NCBI GenBank assembly: GCA_009746045.1
Contig: RPFO01000256.1
Location: 72,501 to 136,500, forward strand
DNA from: Mesostigma viride
Taxonomy: Eukaryota; Streptophyta; Mesostigmatophyceae; Mesostigmatales; Mesostigmataceae
Length of the DNA: 64,000 nt
Direction: 5' to 3'
Shown here: positions 1 through 13,700 of the stretch, in pieces
Layout of the letters: the number at the start of each line of letters is the position of its first letter
Numbering within the stretch: the first letter of the stretch is position 1
Program-made: the position numbers and the translations under genes
The notes under the pieces: generated by a model
Database searches by the model: none
Seen by the model: the letters and a program-made list of their open reading frames with translations, nothing else
Told to the model about the DNA's origin: nothing

Positions 1-600
1 AGGTTCTTCCCCAACACACAAACCACAGCTCAAGTAACACAGCCTCCCTACCAACAACAAACACCTGCAACTGTAATAACTGTTACTCTTGACCAAGAGA
101 AAACACCCACCAGTCGCAGGGTCTTCACCCACTTCCCTAGCAGCACAGGTTTCATATCGCCACGACAACCATCCACCACTCGAGGAACCTCCACCAATGA
201 AAGGTACCCACCAGTGGTAGCCTCACGACCAAGCACTACACCGCCCAGTGACCCCCGAAGCAACTTGTCCATGGACAATCTACCGTGGAACCACAAACGA
301 GACTTTTCCTTTCCTCGAAGCCCACCAATCGCAGGCTCCCCACACGATACGATATCAAACCACCGTCAGCAGTTGGGAGAGAACCCCACAGCCGAGATCG
401 AGAACTGCTTCCAAGTTTTCCTACCAACAAAACACCCACCAGCCGGTTCTCCATCAACAACGATACCCACCCCATGCAGCTCTTCCATCTACAAAACCAA
501 ACAAACAAACACTCCACCAGCAGACACACCCAACAAACACAGCTTCCACAACAGTAACAAACACCCGCAACTCTAAAATCATCGACCAAGAAAGACCCAC
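1..600 (-). repeat. Intron 6 of the CHD-like gene, degenerate copies of the preceding exon end
   Basis: No exon is visible here. The exon 6 end and donor (plus-strand 591-622, core cccaccagacgcagattctc) recur as degraded copies at about 101-126, 199-222, 317-341 and 430-455. The helicase C exons must lie further left. Confidence 0.6.
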
Positions 601-3600
601 CAGACGCAGATTCTCCATCAGCTTGAGCCACTCTGGCAACTTTGCCAGCCGCAACACGCGCTGGCTCAGCTGCTTGATGAGCGAGAGGAGCGTGCCGTCA
701 ACGAGCCGGCTGCGGTACCGCGCACACTGCCGCGCCGACATGCCCACGGTGACCACCCGCTCGCTACGACGAGGCCCATCGGGGTTGACCTCTCTGAGCA
801 GCCTGCGCAGAGTCAGCGGCCGCAACTCCTCCAACAGGAGGTCTGCCGGAGAGACTGGATCCGCTAAGGCATCCCGGACGGGATCCCCCACAGCCTCGCT
901 TGCCCTGGTAGTCTTCCCATTGCTGGCATCCGGATTGCCCGTAGCGGTGGCCGGGTCGGCATGGTAAGGGGTCGATGCAGTGGCGGCGGGGGCCGGTGGC
1001 AGGGGGCCGGCAGTGGCGGGCGTTGAGGTGGCGGCGTTCAGTTTCGTGGCCTTGCCCTCAAAGTAATGGAGGAGCTCGGTGTGCGATTTAGCCCTCGACT
1101 CGTCGAGGATGTGGAGGAGCATCGCCAGGTCATCCAGTTGGGTCGGAGGCTGCGACAAGAGACAGGGAACGGGAGAGGCCACATCGAAAACCCGGTCAGT
1201 CTGAAATGCCAATTACGTTTAAACACATCAACTCTAGCTAGACCTCTGGTCGACGCCCTGGCCCATGCCGGATCCAAAAGGATTGGATACAAGCATATAA
1301 AGCAGGGTCGGGGAAGAAAACACAAACATACTTGTACACGGCATAGCAAACGCTGCCCCCCCGAAACATGCTTGCACACGGCACATCAAACGTTGCCCAC
1401 AGCGTTCGCTGATAAATCGTCAGAATTCAGATGCCGCTGAAATTGTGGGCCGAAAAACTCGATCGCAACGGGAGACACCAACTCTCCCCTCCACGCCCCC
1501 ACAACAAAACAGCTGCAACAGGCAGCTGCAACAGGCAGCTGCAACAGGCAGCTGCAACAGGCAGCTGCAACAGGTAGCTGAAACATTAGTACAAGCTTTT
1601 CTAAAAAAAGAGCACCGTTGACCCGCACACAATAGCCCGCCCCACGAAAACCATCGAGCCCCATACGCAATCAAAGTAGAACATGAAAGAGGCTGCAACA
1701 CTGGTATAAAAATAAACATTACACGGTTCCCACACACTGGCATTGTTGCTGAAACATGTAGTTGTAAGCAGGTAGCCGAAACAGGTAGTTGAAAGAAGGT
1801 TGCTGAAACAGGTAGGAAAAAGTAGGTAGCCAAAACACTCATATATATTAAACGAACCATGTTGACACGCACGCAACAAAACCACGCTAAACCCACACAA
1901 AATGAAAGGAGCACCAACAAGGACTTGGAGCAACAGCTCAACCATGGGGAAAAAAAAACATTGGTCCACACCAGCAAGTCGCTGAAGCAGGTTGCTAAAA
2001 CAAAGGTAGCTGAAACACTAACACAGGTAGATAAGGAAGAGCATGGGTGGGGCACACACGATAAAAACACGGAAACCAAAAGCGTAATGGAAAGAGCGCG
2101 GTTCACCACACATGATAAAAACACTGAACCTCGCGCACGAGATAGTAAAAAGAGCACAACTAAGTTCATAGTACCTTCAAGTACCTGGAGGACCAATAAC
2201 TATGTTGCCACGCACTGGCAGACAGCCAATTAAAAAATTAAATTGATATACACGGCAGATACCAAAACAGGTAGCCGAAACAGGCAGCTGAAACAGGCAG
2301 GTGAAACAGGTAGCTGAAACTAATACAGCTAAAACAGGTAGCCAAAACAGGTAACCGAAACAGGTAACCCAAACTAGTAGCTAAAACAATGAAATCACTA
2401 TAACATAATCACAATATAACATCTCGAAAAAAAAAAAAAGTCGCATCATCGCCACGCACCGGCAGCTCGGACTCGGCGACGATGACGTTGTGCCGTCGGC
2501 GGATGCCCGCCAACCAGTTTCTCTTCTTGAGGCGCGAGATGTTGAGCTGGCGCATGTCCAGCACAAGGCACTCCCACGCAATGCGTCGGCGCACGTCTTC
2601 GATCTGCTGAGGATACGGTGCCAGAGAAGCATCGCGCAGAGCAGTGCCATGGGCCCAGAACACACAAGAAAGGAAAGCCGCTCGTCAATCCTACCAAGTC
2701 GTTGCTCACAACAACTCGATCGGTAATTGATATAACCCCCCCCCTCCCCTCCCCTCCCCTCCCCTCCCGTCCCATAAACTCAACTTCTTGTAACATGAAA
2801 TCAACCCAGATGCCTGCGAGTCCATTGCACTCATCCCAGCCACATCTCCAGCATTCAAGTATCCACACCGCGCGATGCCTTAGTGTGCACTCAAGTTGGT
2901 CGCTTGCTGTCGTCACCGACGGAACACAGGCGCCCTAACAACGTTGCAAAATCGATACTGCCTAACTTAAGATTTTGCTTCATATAAGATTTCGCTTCAT
3001 AGGATCCAGCGCAGCAACACAAGCCCACTTCATCTGAGGTGTGATGCACCGGCGGAGTCTGAAAAATCCCACAAGCCACCTCAACTTGTGAAGCATTCGG
3101 GAACAGCCCAAGGCACATGCGTAGTCAATACCGTAACACATGAAACCTGCCTCTCAAGTTCAGAGTTACCTGCCCGCCACCCTTGATGATGTCCCACCTG
3201 GGCCAACCCCCCCACCCGCCCGCCTGATCATATCCAGCACCAGCCTGCATCAGCAGTAGCTACCCTTGATAACTTACGTGCCCGGGGCCTTGTACCAGGT
3301 CCTTCTGCAACCACCCACCTGCCCACCCTCCTTGAATCAAATCCAGCACCAGCCTAGTTTAGAGCTAGCTTCATATTCAGACTAGCTCTAACAAACATCC
3401 TGCCCACCCTCCATCGGGTCCCGCAGCCACCTGTACGGAAACTAGCCACCTTTAACAGTGAGCTGCCCCTGAATAGGTCCTCCTATTCCATGCCTGAGTT
3501 CAACCTGTTGAACTAATCTATCGCCGCTTCAAAGTCACCTCCTCGCCCTTCTCGATGACATAGCATACCCCTTTATACTAAATACTAGCGATCTGCTATC

Positions 3601-6600
3601 ATTTACCTGCCCGCCCTCCTGCATCAGGTCCCGCACCTGCTTGTATAGAACCCATGTTATCGTAATCAGTTACCTGCCCGCCGTCCCTCATTAGGTCGTC
3701 GTACGTCGTGATGAGCACGTCCAGCTGCACCATCGGGGCCAGCTTCTGGGCACCATCCTGCCGGAAATAGAACTCGTTTTCCGCACAGATTGCGCGCGAG
3801 TGGCCGCCCGAGGCGTCGGCAGCATACACGACCACGGCCATGTCGCGGCACCAGCTTGTGAGGACTGCGCAGCGTTTATAGTGAGGGGGAAGAGGGGGGG
3901 GGGGGGGGGGGGGGGGAGCAAGGGGACGGGATAAGATTTCGCGTTTAGACACCAGCCGAACCATACCAACCGCTGAGCAAACCTGAACCTTACCACCAAC
4001 ACCCCCCTTCCCTAGGCCTTAAAAGACATTCAGTTTACCGGACATCTAGTATAAAAGTCTAACATAAAAGACAAATGGTATAAAACTATATTATAAAGGA
4101 CACCTAGCATAAAATTCTAATATAAACGATATCTAGTGTAAAATTCTAGTATGAAAGGCATCCAGTATAAAATTGTAGTACAAACGACATCTAGTACAAA
4201 AGGTAGTATAAAAGACATCTACTATAAAAGACATCTAGTACAAAAGGTAGTATTAAAGACATCTAGTATAAAAGGTAGTATAAAAGACATCTAGTATAAA
4301 AGACATCTGGCACAAAAGTCTAGTATAATCTTTTACATCTGGTACACCAGCACACCGCTAGCTCTAACCACCTACCTTGATACCAATCCCTGAGCATGCC
4401 CACACGATCCTGCATGACACGCCCGCATGGAAAGGCAGCAAGAGAACCGCATTCACCCTGGTTCCACTCCCTGAGTATGGCTGCACCCTACCATCAACAA
4501 CACCCTCATCTAGGCAGCAATCAACATCGGCAACGACCAGCAAACCGGGAGCACCAACCACCCACCCCGATGCCAATCGTTGAGTACGGCCAGATTCGGA
4601 ACCACCACCAGACACGGCCGTGGCGACCGCAGCTCCGCCATGATGCCCCCTAGGAACGCCGCCACACTGACCAGCTTGCCCAACCCCGTCTGGTCCGCCA
4701 GCACGCACCCAGGGGCCCCCGCGGCCCACCCCCGGTCCATCCACCGCACGGCCGCCTCCTGGTGTGGCGACAGCTTTAGTTGCCGCTCCGCCAGCCATGC
4801 CAGCCGAGCAGTGACTGCAGCATCCGACGCCCCAGACCCATCGACGGGCACCCTCCTGCCCTTGTTTAGGACTGCCCACTTGCCCTTATTCAAGCCATCG
4901 AGGGATACCCACTTGCCCTTGTCAATCTGTGCCCTCTTGCCCTTATCCATAGGTTCCCTCGCATCCCCACTCCCATCCCTGGGCCTGCCCCCGCCAGCTC
5001 CTGATCCCACCCCACCGCCGGCTCCTTGCGACGAAACCGGCGTGATCTCCCCCTCCTCGAGCTCGCCATCCCTCCTTCCTGCGGGCACCTTTTCCATCCC
5101 TCTGTTATCCTCCCCCACGGCACCACCCGCGCACCTTTCTCCCTCACAACCCCCTGCCGCCCTCCCCCCTTCCCCACCCGACTCAGGAGCGACCCTCTCC
5201 CCGTGAACTTCCGACCTCACCCCGTCACCATCCCTGCCCCCATCCGTCACCCGAACATCACCCCCGTCGTCATCACTGCCCACCCCCATCCCCCCCTCCT
5301 CGTCCTCCTCCTCCTCCTCCTCTCCTCCTCCTCCTCCTCCTCCTCCTCCTCCTCCTCCTCTTCTTCTTCCTCGTCATCCCGAGCCCGCTCCTTCCCCTCC
5401 CTCTCCTTCCTCTTCCTCCCCCTTCTCTCCTCCCGCTTGGCCGCGTCGTGCCTCTGGAACGCCCGTTCCGTGCGGGCCAAGAAATCGGACGCCAGCTGCC
5501 GCGACACGGGCTCGGGGAGCCAGCGCGCAGTTGCCAACTCCCACGAGCAGTCGGCGTAGATGCACAAGCGCCATTTTATGTACAGCGAGGCGGGGAACAC
5601 GCCCGCCTCAAAACCCTTCACGCATTCGCCATGGCACCCCGCCCCTACATCGACAGCATTCTGCCCTTCCCCTTCCCCTACCGCTGCCCCTGGCCCTTCT
5701 CCATGTCCTTGTCTTTGTCCACCGCTACCTTCTCCTTGCCCACCTCCACCTCCGCCCCTTTGTTCTCCTGCCCCTGCCGCTTTTGAGTGCCGCCAGAAAA
5801 GACCTCGGGCAGGGCACCCCTCGTCATGCAAGAACCCCGCGTGCGGGTTCGCCACCGTCTGGAGCGACCTCTCCGGCTGGATCACGTCCAGGGACCCATA
5901 CACCTTCGACCTGGCCGCCGCCCCCTTGTTGAGCTTGAGCCAGACGTTCAGGGCGTTCTGTCCTCCTTCGAAACGAGCCACGTCTTGTTCCCGCACCCAC
6001 GACGCCCGCACGTATGGCTGGCCCTGCCATCGTACGAGCAGCTGGCGGCCCTGGCCCGCCAGGTAACTGCTGCCACCTGGCACTGCCGCCCCCCTGCTGG
6101 CCCCCGCAACCGCCACCCTCCCCGCGACCGCGACCCCCTTGCTGGCTACGGATGTGGGTGGACCTTGATGGGCTTGGCCGTTCCCGGTCCCTTGGGGCCC
6201 GTGAGCCTGACTTGCTCCGCTGCCAAGGCCCACAGGGATGGAGGACCTGGCAGGAGAATGGAACGACTTGGGGGGCAGCGATGGGTCACACTCGTCCCAC
6301 TGGGTGTAGTCGCGGGCGCTCACGCGCATGCCCACGATCCGGTCGACGTTGCGCGCGAAATGGAGCGGCGCGCCCTCGATGGCGCAGTGAGGGCAGAGCC
6401 ATAGCGGGAATTGGGAGGTGAGGCTGGGATCCACGGGGGAAACCGGGGTAAGCCCGGAGGGTGGTACCCCCCCGGGAGGGCTTGAGGAGACGGGGAGGGT
6501 GTAGAAACCAGGGGGCAGTGCCGGCCGCAAGCAGGAGAGGTGGTAGACCCGGTGGCAGTCAAGGCCACGGCAGCCGCTGCGTGGGGGCACGGGCGGGGGC

Positions 6601-9600
6601 AAGGGATGTGATCATATCAAGAGACGGCGGGATGAAAACGTGGAGTCAGGAAGCACAAGAACCAACCCAAGGGAAGGCAGCAGCTGCGCGGGGGGCATGC
6701 GGGCGGAGGCGCGGCATGCGATGTGGCATCGGGTGGTGGGTTGGCGGGATGCCAGGAAAAGGAATGTGGCGTGGAGTGGTGGTGCACGGGCGGGGCGAGT
6801 AAGGGGTCTGGTGTGGGGTGCGTGATGCAAGGATAACCAGATGGTGAACCACAAGTACTCGGCAAAGACAAGAGAGCTGAGGGAAACAGCAGAGAATGGT
6901 AGTAAGCCAGGGGTTGGGTGCAATGACAACGTCGGGCGGGTGCCAGGGGTGGTGAGACGCATGGGATGCCAGGCAACATTTTCACGATCCCGAGGAGTTG
7001 GATTGCAAAGGCCTAGGGATGGCGTGCGGGGCAGGGATTCAAGGGCAGACTTGGCCACGCTTAAGGTTTGCGAGTTGGCTGTTCCACGGCTCTGTGAGGC
7101 AACATGGCTTAAAAGTTGGTTTCCGATGTGGTTGCTACCCAAATTGGAACAGAACAGAAATCAAGCATGGCAAAGGGAATATGCAAGAGTTATATATAAC
7201 TTGAATATATGTGCCAGGGGTCTATGCAAAGGGGATACCCTTGATGATAAAGATGACGACGGCACAGGACAATATGAGGCGTCGAGGAATCCCAAGAGTT
7301 TGCCAGGCAGCATAACAATAGCCATAATACTGTAGCAGTAGCAAAGAACCAGCCAGCTGATGCGGCCTAGCGGCATGGCATCCCACCCACGGCAGCAGGC
7401 ACGATTCAAGCGCGGAACCCTTGTCACCTCATTGACAAGGGATTGCGAGGGAAAGGTCACCGTCGAGTTGAGTTGAGTTGAGTCCCGCGCCGGTTGTCGC
7501 GGGAAACGACACTGGGACTGGGGAGTGAACGAGTGTCAAAATGGGTGGCTAGTCACTGACACTTGAACTTTCTACCATCCAAGCGGGTCGCGGGAGACGC
7601 CACGCTTACACGGCACAAGGGACATGTGTCCACTAGACCACGCCTGACGGCAAATACCAAAGGGCAACTACAAAACACGGAATGTCAAATGGGAAAAAAA
7701 AAAACAACGGAGAATCCTTGCGGCACCGCACACACATGGCAGGTACTGTTCTGTTCCATTCAGGGATTGTTAAATTCCGAAACCTGCTTGTTTGAAGGCC
7801 AGGGGTTAAGGAAGAAAAGAAAATTGGCCAGCAAATAATGATAATTCAATAATGATTAATAATTATTTGCAATGGTGGTAACATGGGAGTGCCGCCATGG
7901 CGTAGCAACGACGGTAAAATGGGAAGGCAAGGCAATGGTTCCCTGACAGCTAGGAACCACGATACCTTGAAGGCAGCTGACAAGGCCAGAAACCTTAAAG
8001 AAAGATAGCTAACAACCTACCTTAAAGACAGCTAACAACCTACCTCAAAGGCAGCTAACAAGGCCAGAAACCTTAAAGACAGCTAACAACCTACCCAAAA
8101 GACAGCTAACAACATGGCCAGAAACCACACTCCATTAAGAGCAACCCAACGGTCCGATTTAATGACAACTTTTGCGATAATGTCCAAACTCACATTTGTG
8201 TCCGCCAGTCTGTCGCAGGTTGCCTGCACCCGCTGCAGACCTGATCATAGCAATCCTTGTTGTGCGCTGCCTTGAGGCACAGGGCCACTCTAACGGAGGC
8301 CGACCCCCCGGGGAACCAATGCCCCGCACCTGCCTTGGGAAGCACCACCAGAGCACCCTTATGATGGCTGCCGGAACCTCCACCCGGGAGGTTACGGCTG
8401 GCAGAAGCATTGCCCCCCGTCCCTGGAGGACGTGCAGACGGACCCGCCACGCTGCCGCCTGGTCTCACCAACGGCCCACCACCGGCCACCTTCTTGCTGG
8501 TGACTTCTCGCTTGACCGGGGGGGTGCCCTCGGAGCCATCAACGTTGCCCCTGGGGCCCTTAATACTGCCATCCGCAGATCCTCTTACGCTCCCATCCCC
8601 CGAGCCCACAACCCCACCCTCCGCTGAACCCCTCATGCTGCCCTCGATAGAGCCTGGGATGCTGCCTTCCACAGAGCCACTGACACGCCCTTCCCCTTTC
8701 ACGCTGCCATCCCCAGAACCTCTCACGCTGGCCTCCCCACCACCCCTAATGCTGGCATCCTCCCAGGACCCTCGCAAGCTGGCCTGTGCCGATCCTTTAT
8801 CGCTGGTGTCTGCGGAGCTCCTCCCTTTACTGTCCACAGACACCCTGGTGCCTCCCCCAGGGTCCCTGTCCTCGCACAGGGCGGCCCTTGCCTGCGTGGC
8901 GGCATCTCCAAACGCCCCGCCGCCCAGCGTGCTGCCACCACCGCCCGTCACAGCAGCAGCCCTGGGCGGCGGAACCCCACTCAACGGGGCATCCCCGTGT
9001 GCTGCGTCTCCAGGGTGCGCGGCAGGGTCGTCAGGTGCACCCACGGACAACGCGGGCGAAGAGGGCGTACACACGGTGGCGGGGCTGGCGGCAGGGGAGG
9101 CTGGGGGCAGGGCGGAGGGGAGGGTGGGCGAGTAAGGGGATGATGGGGGGGAGGCTTCCTGGGGGACAGAGCTAGGGGCCCCAGGGTCAGTGGGACCAGG
9201 TATATGCAAGGACGCTGGCGTGATGGGCGGAGCAAGATCTCTGGTTGGAGGGAGGGGGTTGCCGCCCGGGGCTGAGCTAGGGGGATGCCTGGCCTCCGGG
9301 GAAGAAGACAAATGAAGGGGATCTATGCGGACAACTTGCCCGGTAGCTAGGCCGGTGATTTCGGGCTCGTCGGCTTCTGGCTTAACACTTGAGGAGGCAG
9401 GCTGCCTTCCGCCGGCAACGGCGGTAGCCTGGGCTGTAGCGGGGGAGGTTGCAGCGACGGTACGCGGAGGAATCGGTGCCTGCGTGCCATCGGCGGGGAG
9501 AAAAGCCAAGAACCGCGGCATGAGAAAGACGACCATACAACCACACAATCTACAGTGCATTTACGGCCAACCATGTTGGATGCAATAAAGATTGTGGATG

Positions 9601-9748
9601 CTTTATAGATGCGTCTTACCGCAGATGGTCGTTGCAATGCTTCGGATACATCGTCAGGTCCTGTATGGCCAGGCTCAGGGGAGTCGGGCCCCGTAAGATC
9701 AATGACCTCAGGTTTCATTGGTCTATGTACAAAGGCATGCGCTAGCAT
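601..9748 (-). CDS. CHD/MOM1-like chromatin remodeller (PHD, chromodomains, SNF2), 3' end outside window
   Basis: Six exons are read on the minus strand: 9748-9620, 9479-8194, 6576-4566, 3864-3674, 2606-2460 and 1149-601, all GT-AG. The product is inferred to be a nuclear chromatin-remodelling or silencing factor. Near the N-terminus is an EVIDLTG SUMO-interaction-like motif. A PHD finger is split by intron 2 (VCSGC, then GCRGLDC, YHLSC and WLCPHC; residues about 456-540). Two chromodomain-like segments follow (about 650-700 and 800-830), then an acidic run and SNF2 blocks: DQTGLGK (motif I), LDVLITTYDDLM, WECLVLDMRQL at the DEAH position, LAMLLHILD, and LRPLTLRRL. Helicase C lies off the left edge. 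Motif II lacks the catalytic Glu and motif I has Leu for Thr, as in MOM1-type proteins, so ATPase activity is doubtful. One base is missing in the GAG tract (near 5322); without it, exon 3 is out of frame. Family assignment is firm; CHD3 versus MOM1 is inference. Confidence 0.84.
1150..2459 (-). repeat. Intron 5 of the CHD-like gene with a 13-bp repeat family
   Basis: A 13-bp unit (core gcaacaggcagct) is in perfect tandem at about 1508-1583. Diverged relatives (gctgaaacaggta) are scattered at 1745-1830, 1980-2020 and 2265-2390. Degraded copies of the exon 5 end (gccacgcaccggcag) occur near 2208, 1856 and 1725. A purine-poor CCCCT run lies at 2737-2768. Confidence 0.65.
2607..3673 (-). repeat. 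Intron 4 of the CHD-like gene built from exon-end copies
   Basis: The exon 4 end plus donor (plus-strand agttacctgcccgccgtccc, 3668 onward) is repeated as recognisable copies at about 3599-3633 and 3163-3197, with weaker ones near 3290 and 3403. No other gene is seen. Confidence 0.6.
3865..4565 (-). repeat. Intron 3 of the CHD-like gene: poly-G run and a (gacatctagtataaaa) minisatellite
   Basis: A G homopolymer of more than 20 bases lies at about 3893-3916. An AT-rich repeat of gacatctagtataaaa and variants fills about 4028-4335. Copies of the exon 3 end lie at about 4367-4405 and 4455-4490. Confidence 0.7.
5297..5362 (-). repeat. (GAG)n coding tract with a frame break
   Basis: On the minus strand a GAG repeat encodes the acidic run in exon 3 of the CHD-like gene. 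Around 5320-5324 the triplet phase slips by one base. The frame carrying the PHD finger and chromodomains then ends at 5247, while the SNF2 frame is open downstream. Adding one base makes exon 3 end in exactly the phase needed by exon 4. This is therefore either a sequencing or assembly indel in the repeat or a recent inactivating slip. Confidence 0.75.
6577..8193 (-). repeat. Intron 2 of the CHD-like gene (splits the PHD finger)
   Basis: The donor is GTGAGT (8193-8188) and the acceptor CCCACGCAG ends at 6577; joining gives an Ile codon between the two halves of the PHD finger. Inside, a repeated cttaaagacagctaacaac motif lies at about 7990-8115 and a short ttgag repeat at 7464-7482. Nothing else was recognised. 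Confidence 0.7.
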
Positions 9749-10756
9749 GCACGCGCGCAGCCAAGGTTATGACGAAGAGCTGCCAGGCATACTCTCGGTT
9801 GGTTTCACGCATTCCGGAGTCAAGCCGGCGTGCAGCCGCCCGTGCAAGCTGGGATACACGAGAGAAACGGGGATTCCGTTCACTCCCCGCGTTTACATTT
9901 CCGACTCCCTTTTCCTCGGTGTCGCCTGAAGCACCGATGCCCTGCGCATTTTCCCATCCTTTTCTCCAGTCATGCAACTGGACGCACCTCCCTGGATCAA
10001 TGGGTAAGTACGAAGCTTAAGACTCGCGCAGTCCGCTTCATCCTCATGCCAGCGGAGGCTGCTGCGGTTTGCTACGTTGCGTGATGTTACAGCGGTGGAA
10101 CGCCAACCAGGCGCGTGCTTAGATGGGGAGCTCGTTCCCCCGCCAACAAATTTATGGCTGCTCCAGGGCTGCTCCTGTGAGTTGTGGGAATGTGGGGCTC
10201 CATTCGCCCCCGTATTCTTGCGTTGTTCGCGTTTGCCCCCTTGCAGATTGCCTCGTTTCCCGCCAATGGGACCATGCCTCGGGCCGTCCAGCCCTGCCAA
10301 GTACTGTTCGTACCGCATAAGTGATCAGACTTATAGTATCGAGTATCACATAGACATCGTCTCTACCAATCGCTACCAATGGTGATCGAATCTACTCTTT
10401 GCCGTACATAATTCGTACATCTGTGTCTGCGGTCTGCGTGCCATTGTACGGGCGACAGCAGCAGTGGTGCAAGTGGCACTTTGCGCAAGGGAAACGCTCC
10501 TTGCGTTCATGCCCACCAGCGGCCATCGCCACTTCCATTCGATAATATAACCAGTTATTTTTTACTGCTTTTAGCTATCGTGGTGCTTCGCCTTTTGCTA
10601 TCTTTGGTGGGGGTTATGGATGTATCCGTGATTGGATGCGGCAGTGTAGTGTCTGCACAGTTAGACACGGCGGGATTGATTGACTGCTGGAAGACGGACT
10701 GCTTGGGAATGGACTGACCAGGTTTTTAGCAGCCCTGCAACGTTCTGCAGTCTAAA
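9749..10756. promoter_or_regulatory. Divergent intergenic region, probable bidirectional promoter
   Basis: About 1 kb separates the start codons of the minus-strand CHD-like gene and the plus-strand NELF-E homologue. No coding feature or repeat was recognised. Shared or bidirectional promoter function is inferred only from the head-to-head layout. Confidence 0.45.
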
Positions 10757-13700
10757 ATGAAGGAAAAAGACAGCTCGGAAGAGCTGCTGTTGAAAAAGAA
10801 GTACGACCAACTCCGCTTGAAAAAGGTTCGTTTTGCCGCTTATTTGCTATTGTCGGCACTATTGCGGTTATGGCGATGGTTTCACGAGTCATTAACTGCT
10901 CTTGCTCTTCGTGCGCGATGGAACCGCGGTAGGCTCCTCCGGCCGGCCGCTTAGAGGAAATTAATTTTCCCGCATTGTCATTTCCCCATAATTTTCGAAC
11001 AGGAAAAGCGGGAGCAGGGGCAAAGCGAGAAGAAGGCTGGCGTGGCTGGGCAGCCACCTCAACCGGCCAAGAAGGCTTTCGAGCGGGATGGCAAACCCAA
11101 GCCAAGTATATCTGCTTCCGAGGCAGAGGCCCATGAGGCGGCCAGAAGGATACTATCCGCCGGGGCGGTACGTCCCTCAACGATTTTCTCCGCTGCATGT
11201 GCCCCCATTTCTCGTCAATTCCTACAAGCATGCCCACAAGGCACAACGCCGACGTGTACACCTCCCTGCATACCTTTCGTCCTGCGCCAATTCGCCCAGC
11301 TACACCGCTCCTCCAACGCTCCCTCACCTCGACCTATCTGACTTCTGCCTTTCTTTTATCCTCACCTTTTTCCTGACTTATTTCCTATTTTTGGCACGCC
11401 CCGCTCCCTCAGGCCGAGCCATCCTCCTCCCCTGTGACCCTCCCCAAGCCGCCTTCGGGGCAAAAGCTGCCCACGGACGCCCCTCCCGCCGTGCCCGCGG
11501 CCGGTTTCAAGCGTCCCAGCGTCCAAAAGCGACGGCTCCCCGAGCGAGTCACTGAGGCAGGGGCACCCCCTCCCTTATCAAGTTCCCACCCACCCCCGGC
11601 CCCCGCCATCGTCGACACCCCCATGGCGGACGCATCGCTGGAGGATCACGAGATACCCCCCGAGCCAGCATTCAAGCGCGCCAGGGTGGAGCCCAGGGGC
11701 GAGGGGAGGGGAGAGGGGAGGGGGGAGGGGAGGGGGGAGGGGAGGGGGGGCCGGAGGGGCGGCGTGGAGCCGCACGCGCGCCGCCCTCGCGAGAGCAAAG
11801 GGGCGGCGATCTTTGTGGGGGACTTGGAGCCTGGCACGGGCAAGGAGGAGTTGAGAGAGGCATTTACGTCGTTTGGGGAGGTGAGGCGAATAAATAAATT
11901 TATCAAAATTATTTTCAGAGGCGTGGGCTTGCGGGTTGATGGAGCATGGCGTGTTTGTGCATGGCATGCTGTTGGTGGCATGGGCAGTGATGAATCGAGG
12001 GGATTGTTGACGTCGTTTGGGGAGGGGATGTGTGGCGCTACGAAATTTAGATCATGGGACCGATGCTTGGGATAACGTTGCTGTAAGGTAGCACGGGCGA
12101 GGAGGGGTTGAGAGAGGCATGTCCGTCATCTTGGGGAGGTGAGGCGGTGGATGAGGGGAGTCATTTGGCGAGGTTATGCGTGGGGCTGTTGAATTCTGTA
12201 CCATTGGTGTGTTGGTGCATGGCATGCTGTTGGTGGCGTGGGCAAGGAAGATCTGGGGGCTGAATGACCCCTATTGGCGAGAATAGGCGTGGCGTCCAGT
12301 GCTCCGTGGTCCCCCGATGGGGACACGAGACTAGTAAGTACATTAATGGAGGCGGTGCGTTGTGCGTGGATGCAGCATGGCGTGTTGGTCTAGCTTGCTC
12401 TTGGTGTCAGGTGTCAGGGCCAAGGAGGAGGAGTGCTTTCACGGGATGCGTTTGCATTGCTTGGGTGAGGCATGGCGTTGTTCGCGTTCCTGCAGCATGG
12501 CACCATGCATGTGGTGCTCCTGCAGGTTCAATGATGCAGGCACCAGGACCAGGATTGCAGCACGTGCTTTTTTTTTTGTCTGCGCCGTGGATGTATCTTC
12601 TTTGGTCGGCTTTCATCTCTCGTTGCGTGCGGGCCATGAGCCTCCCTGTGGGTGCACCGTCCTCCTCGGGGTGGGTGTTGTGCGTATATCTCACTCTCTT
12701 GTCTGTGCCATTTCTCCTATCTGCCTCCTATCTGCAAACTATGCTGTTGTCCTCCACCCCTTCCCTACCCCTCCATCCTGCCCACATTCCTGTCATACAT
12801 TTTTTCCTCAATCAAAGGTGCTTCCTTATCCATGCATGTTCCACTCCCATTATCAATTAGTGTTCAATCATACTCCACTCCCATTTGCACCCATTGATCA
12901 ATTAGTTAACAGCACGTGACTGTATCACTTGGGTCCCGAATTCCCAATAAAGGAACCGTCTACCCCTAGCGCACAAAGAGGAGGGAGAACGCCCTAGCCT
13001 CTCTCACTGCCATCATGAGCACCCATGGCCTATCAAAAACTTGTCCATCCCCCCCTCCCACGTGCGCTGATTTGTCCTTCCCCTCTACCCCGCACTTCTC
13101 TCCTCGGCACTATCGCCGCCAGCATATCTTGTGCAACTTCCCCTCAGGGCCTGCCGTCTTTCAATTGGCGTTCTCTCTTTCATTCTCAGTATTGAGAGGG
13201 TTTCAATAGGTTGTCCTCTCACCACCATCCTGCTCCCTGTCCTGCACCAACTTTTTCTGTTTTTGGATGTGCCATCCTTCATGCACAATTCACGCGTGTT
13301 TATTGCGTTGGGGTTCATTGCGAAATCGATTGCCTTTGTTCACTTTTTAATGCCTCTTCATCCCTGCCCTCTCCTCCGTCCCGTCGTCTCAACGTCCCCC
13401 GGCCTCCTTTCCTCCCCGCTGCCCCCTGCCCCCTGCTGCCAGATCGAGGAAGTACGTGTCATCGAGGGCATGTGCTATGGGTTTGTGACATTCACGAGCA
13501 TGGACATGGCCCAAGCCGCAATTGCCGCCTGCGACGCCCGCATCGTGAATGTGGGGGGGGCGACCGTGCGCGGGGCATGGGCCCACGGATCCATGCCCCG
13601 TTGGAAAACTGAGACGGGGGCCGACCCCGACGCGGTCGTGGGCATCGAGCCTCGCATACTCGGGCATTACCTGGGGGAGGACGCCCCCGAGACGGTCGTG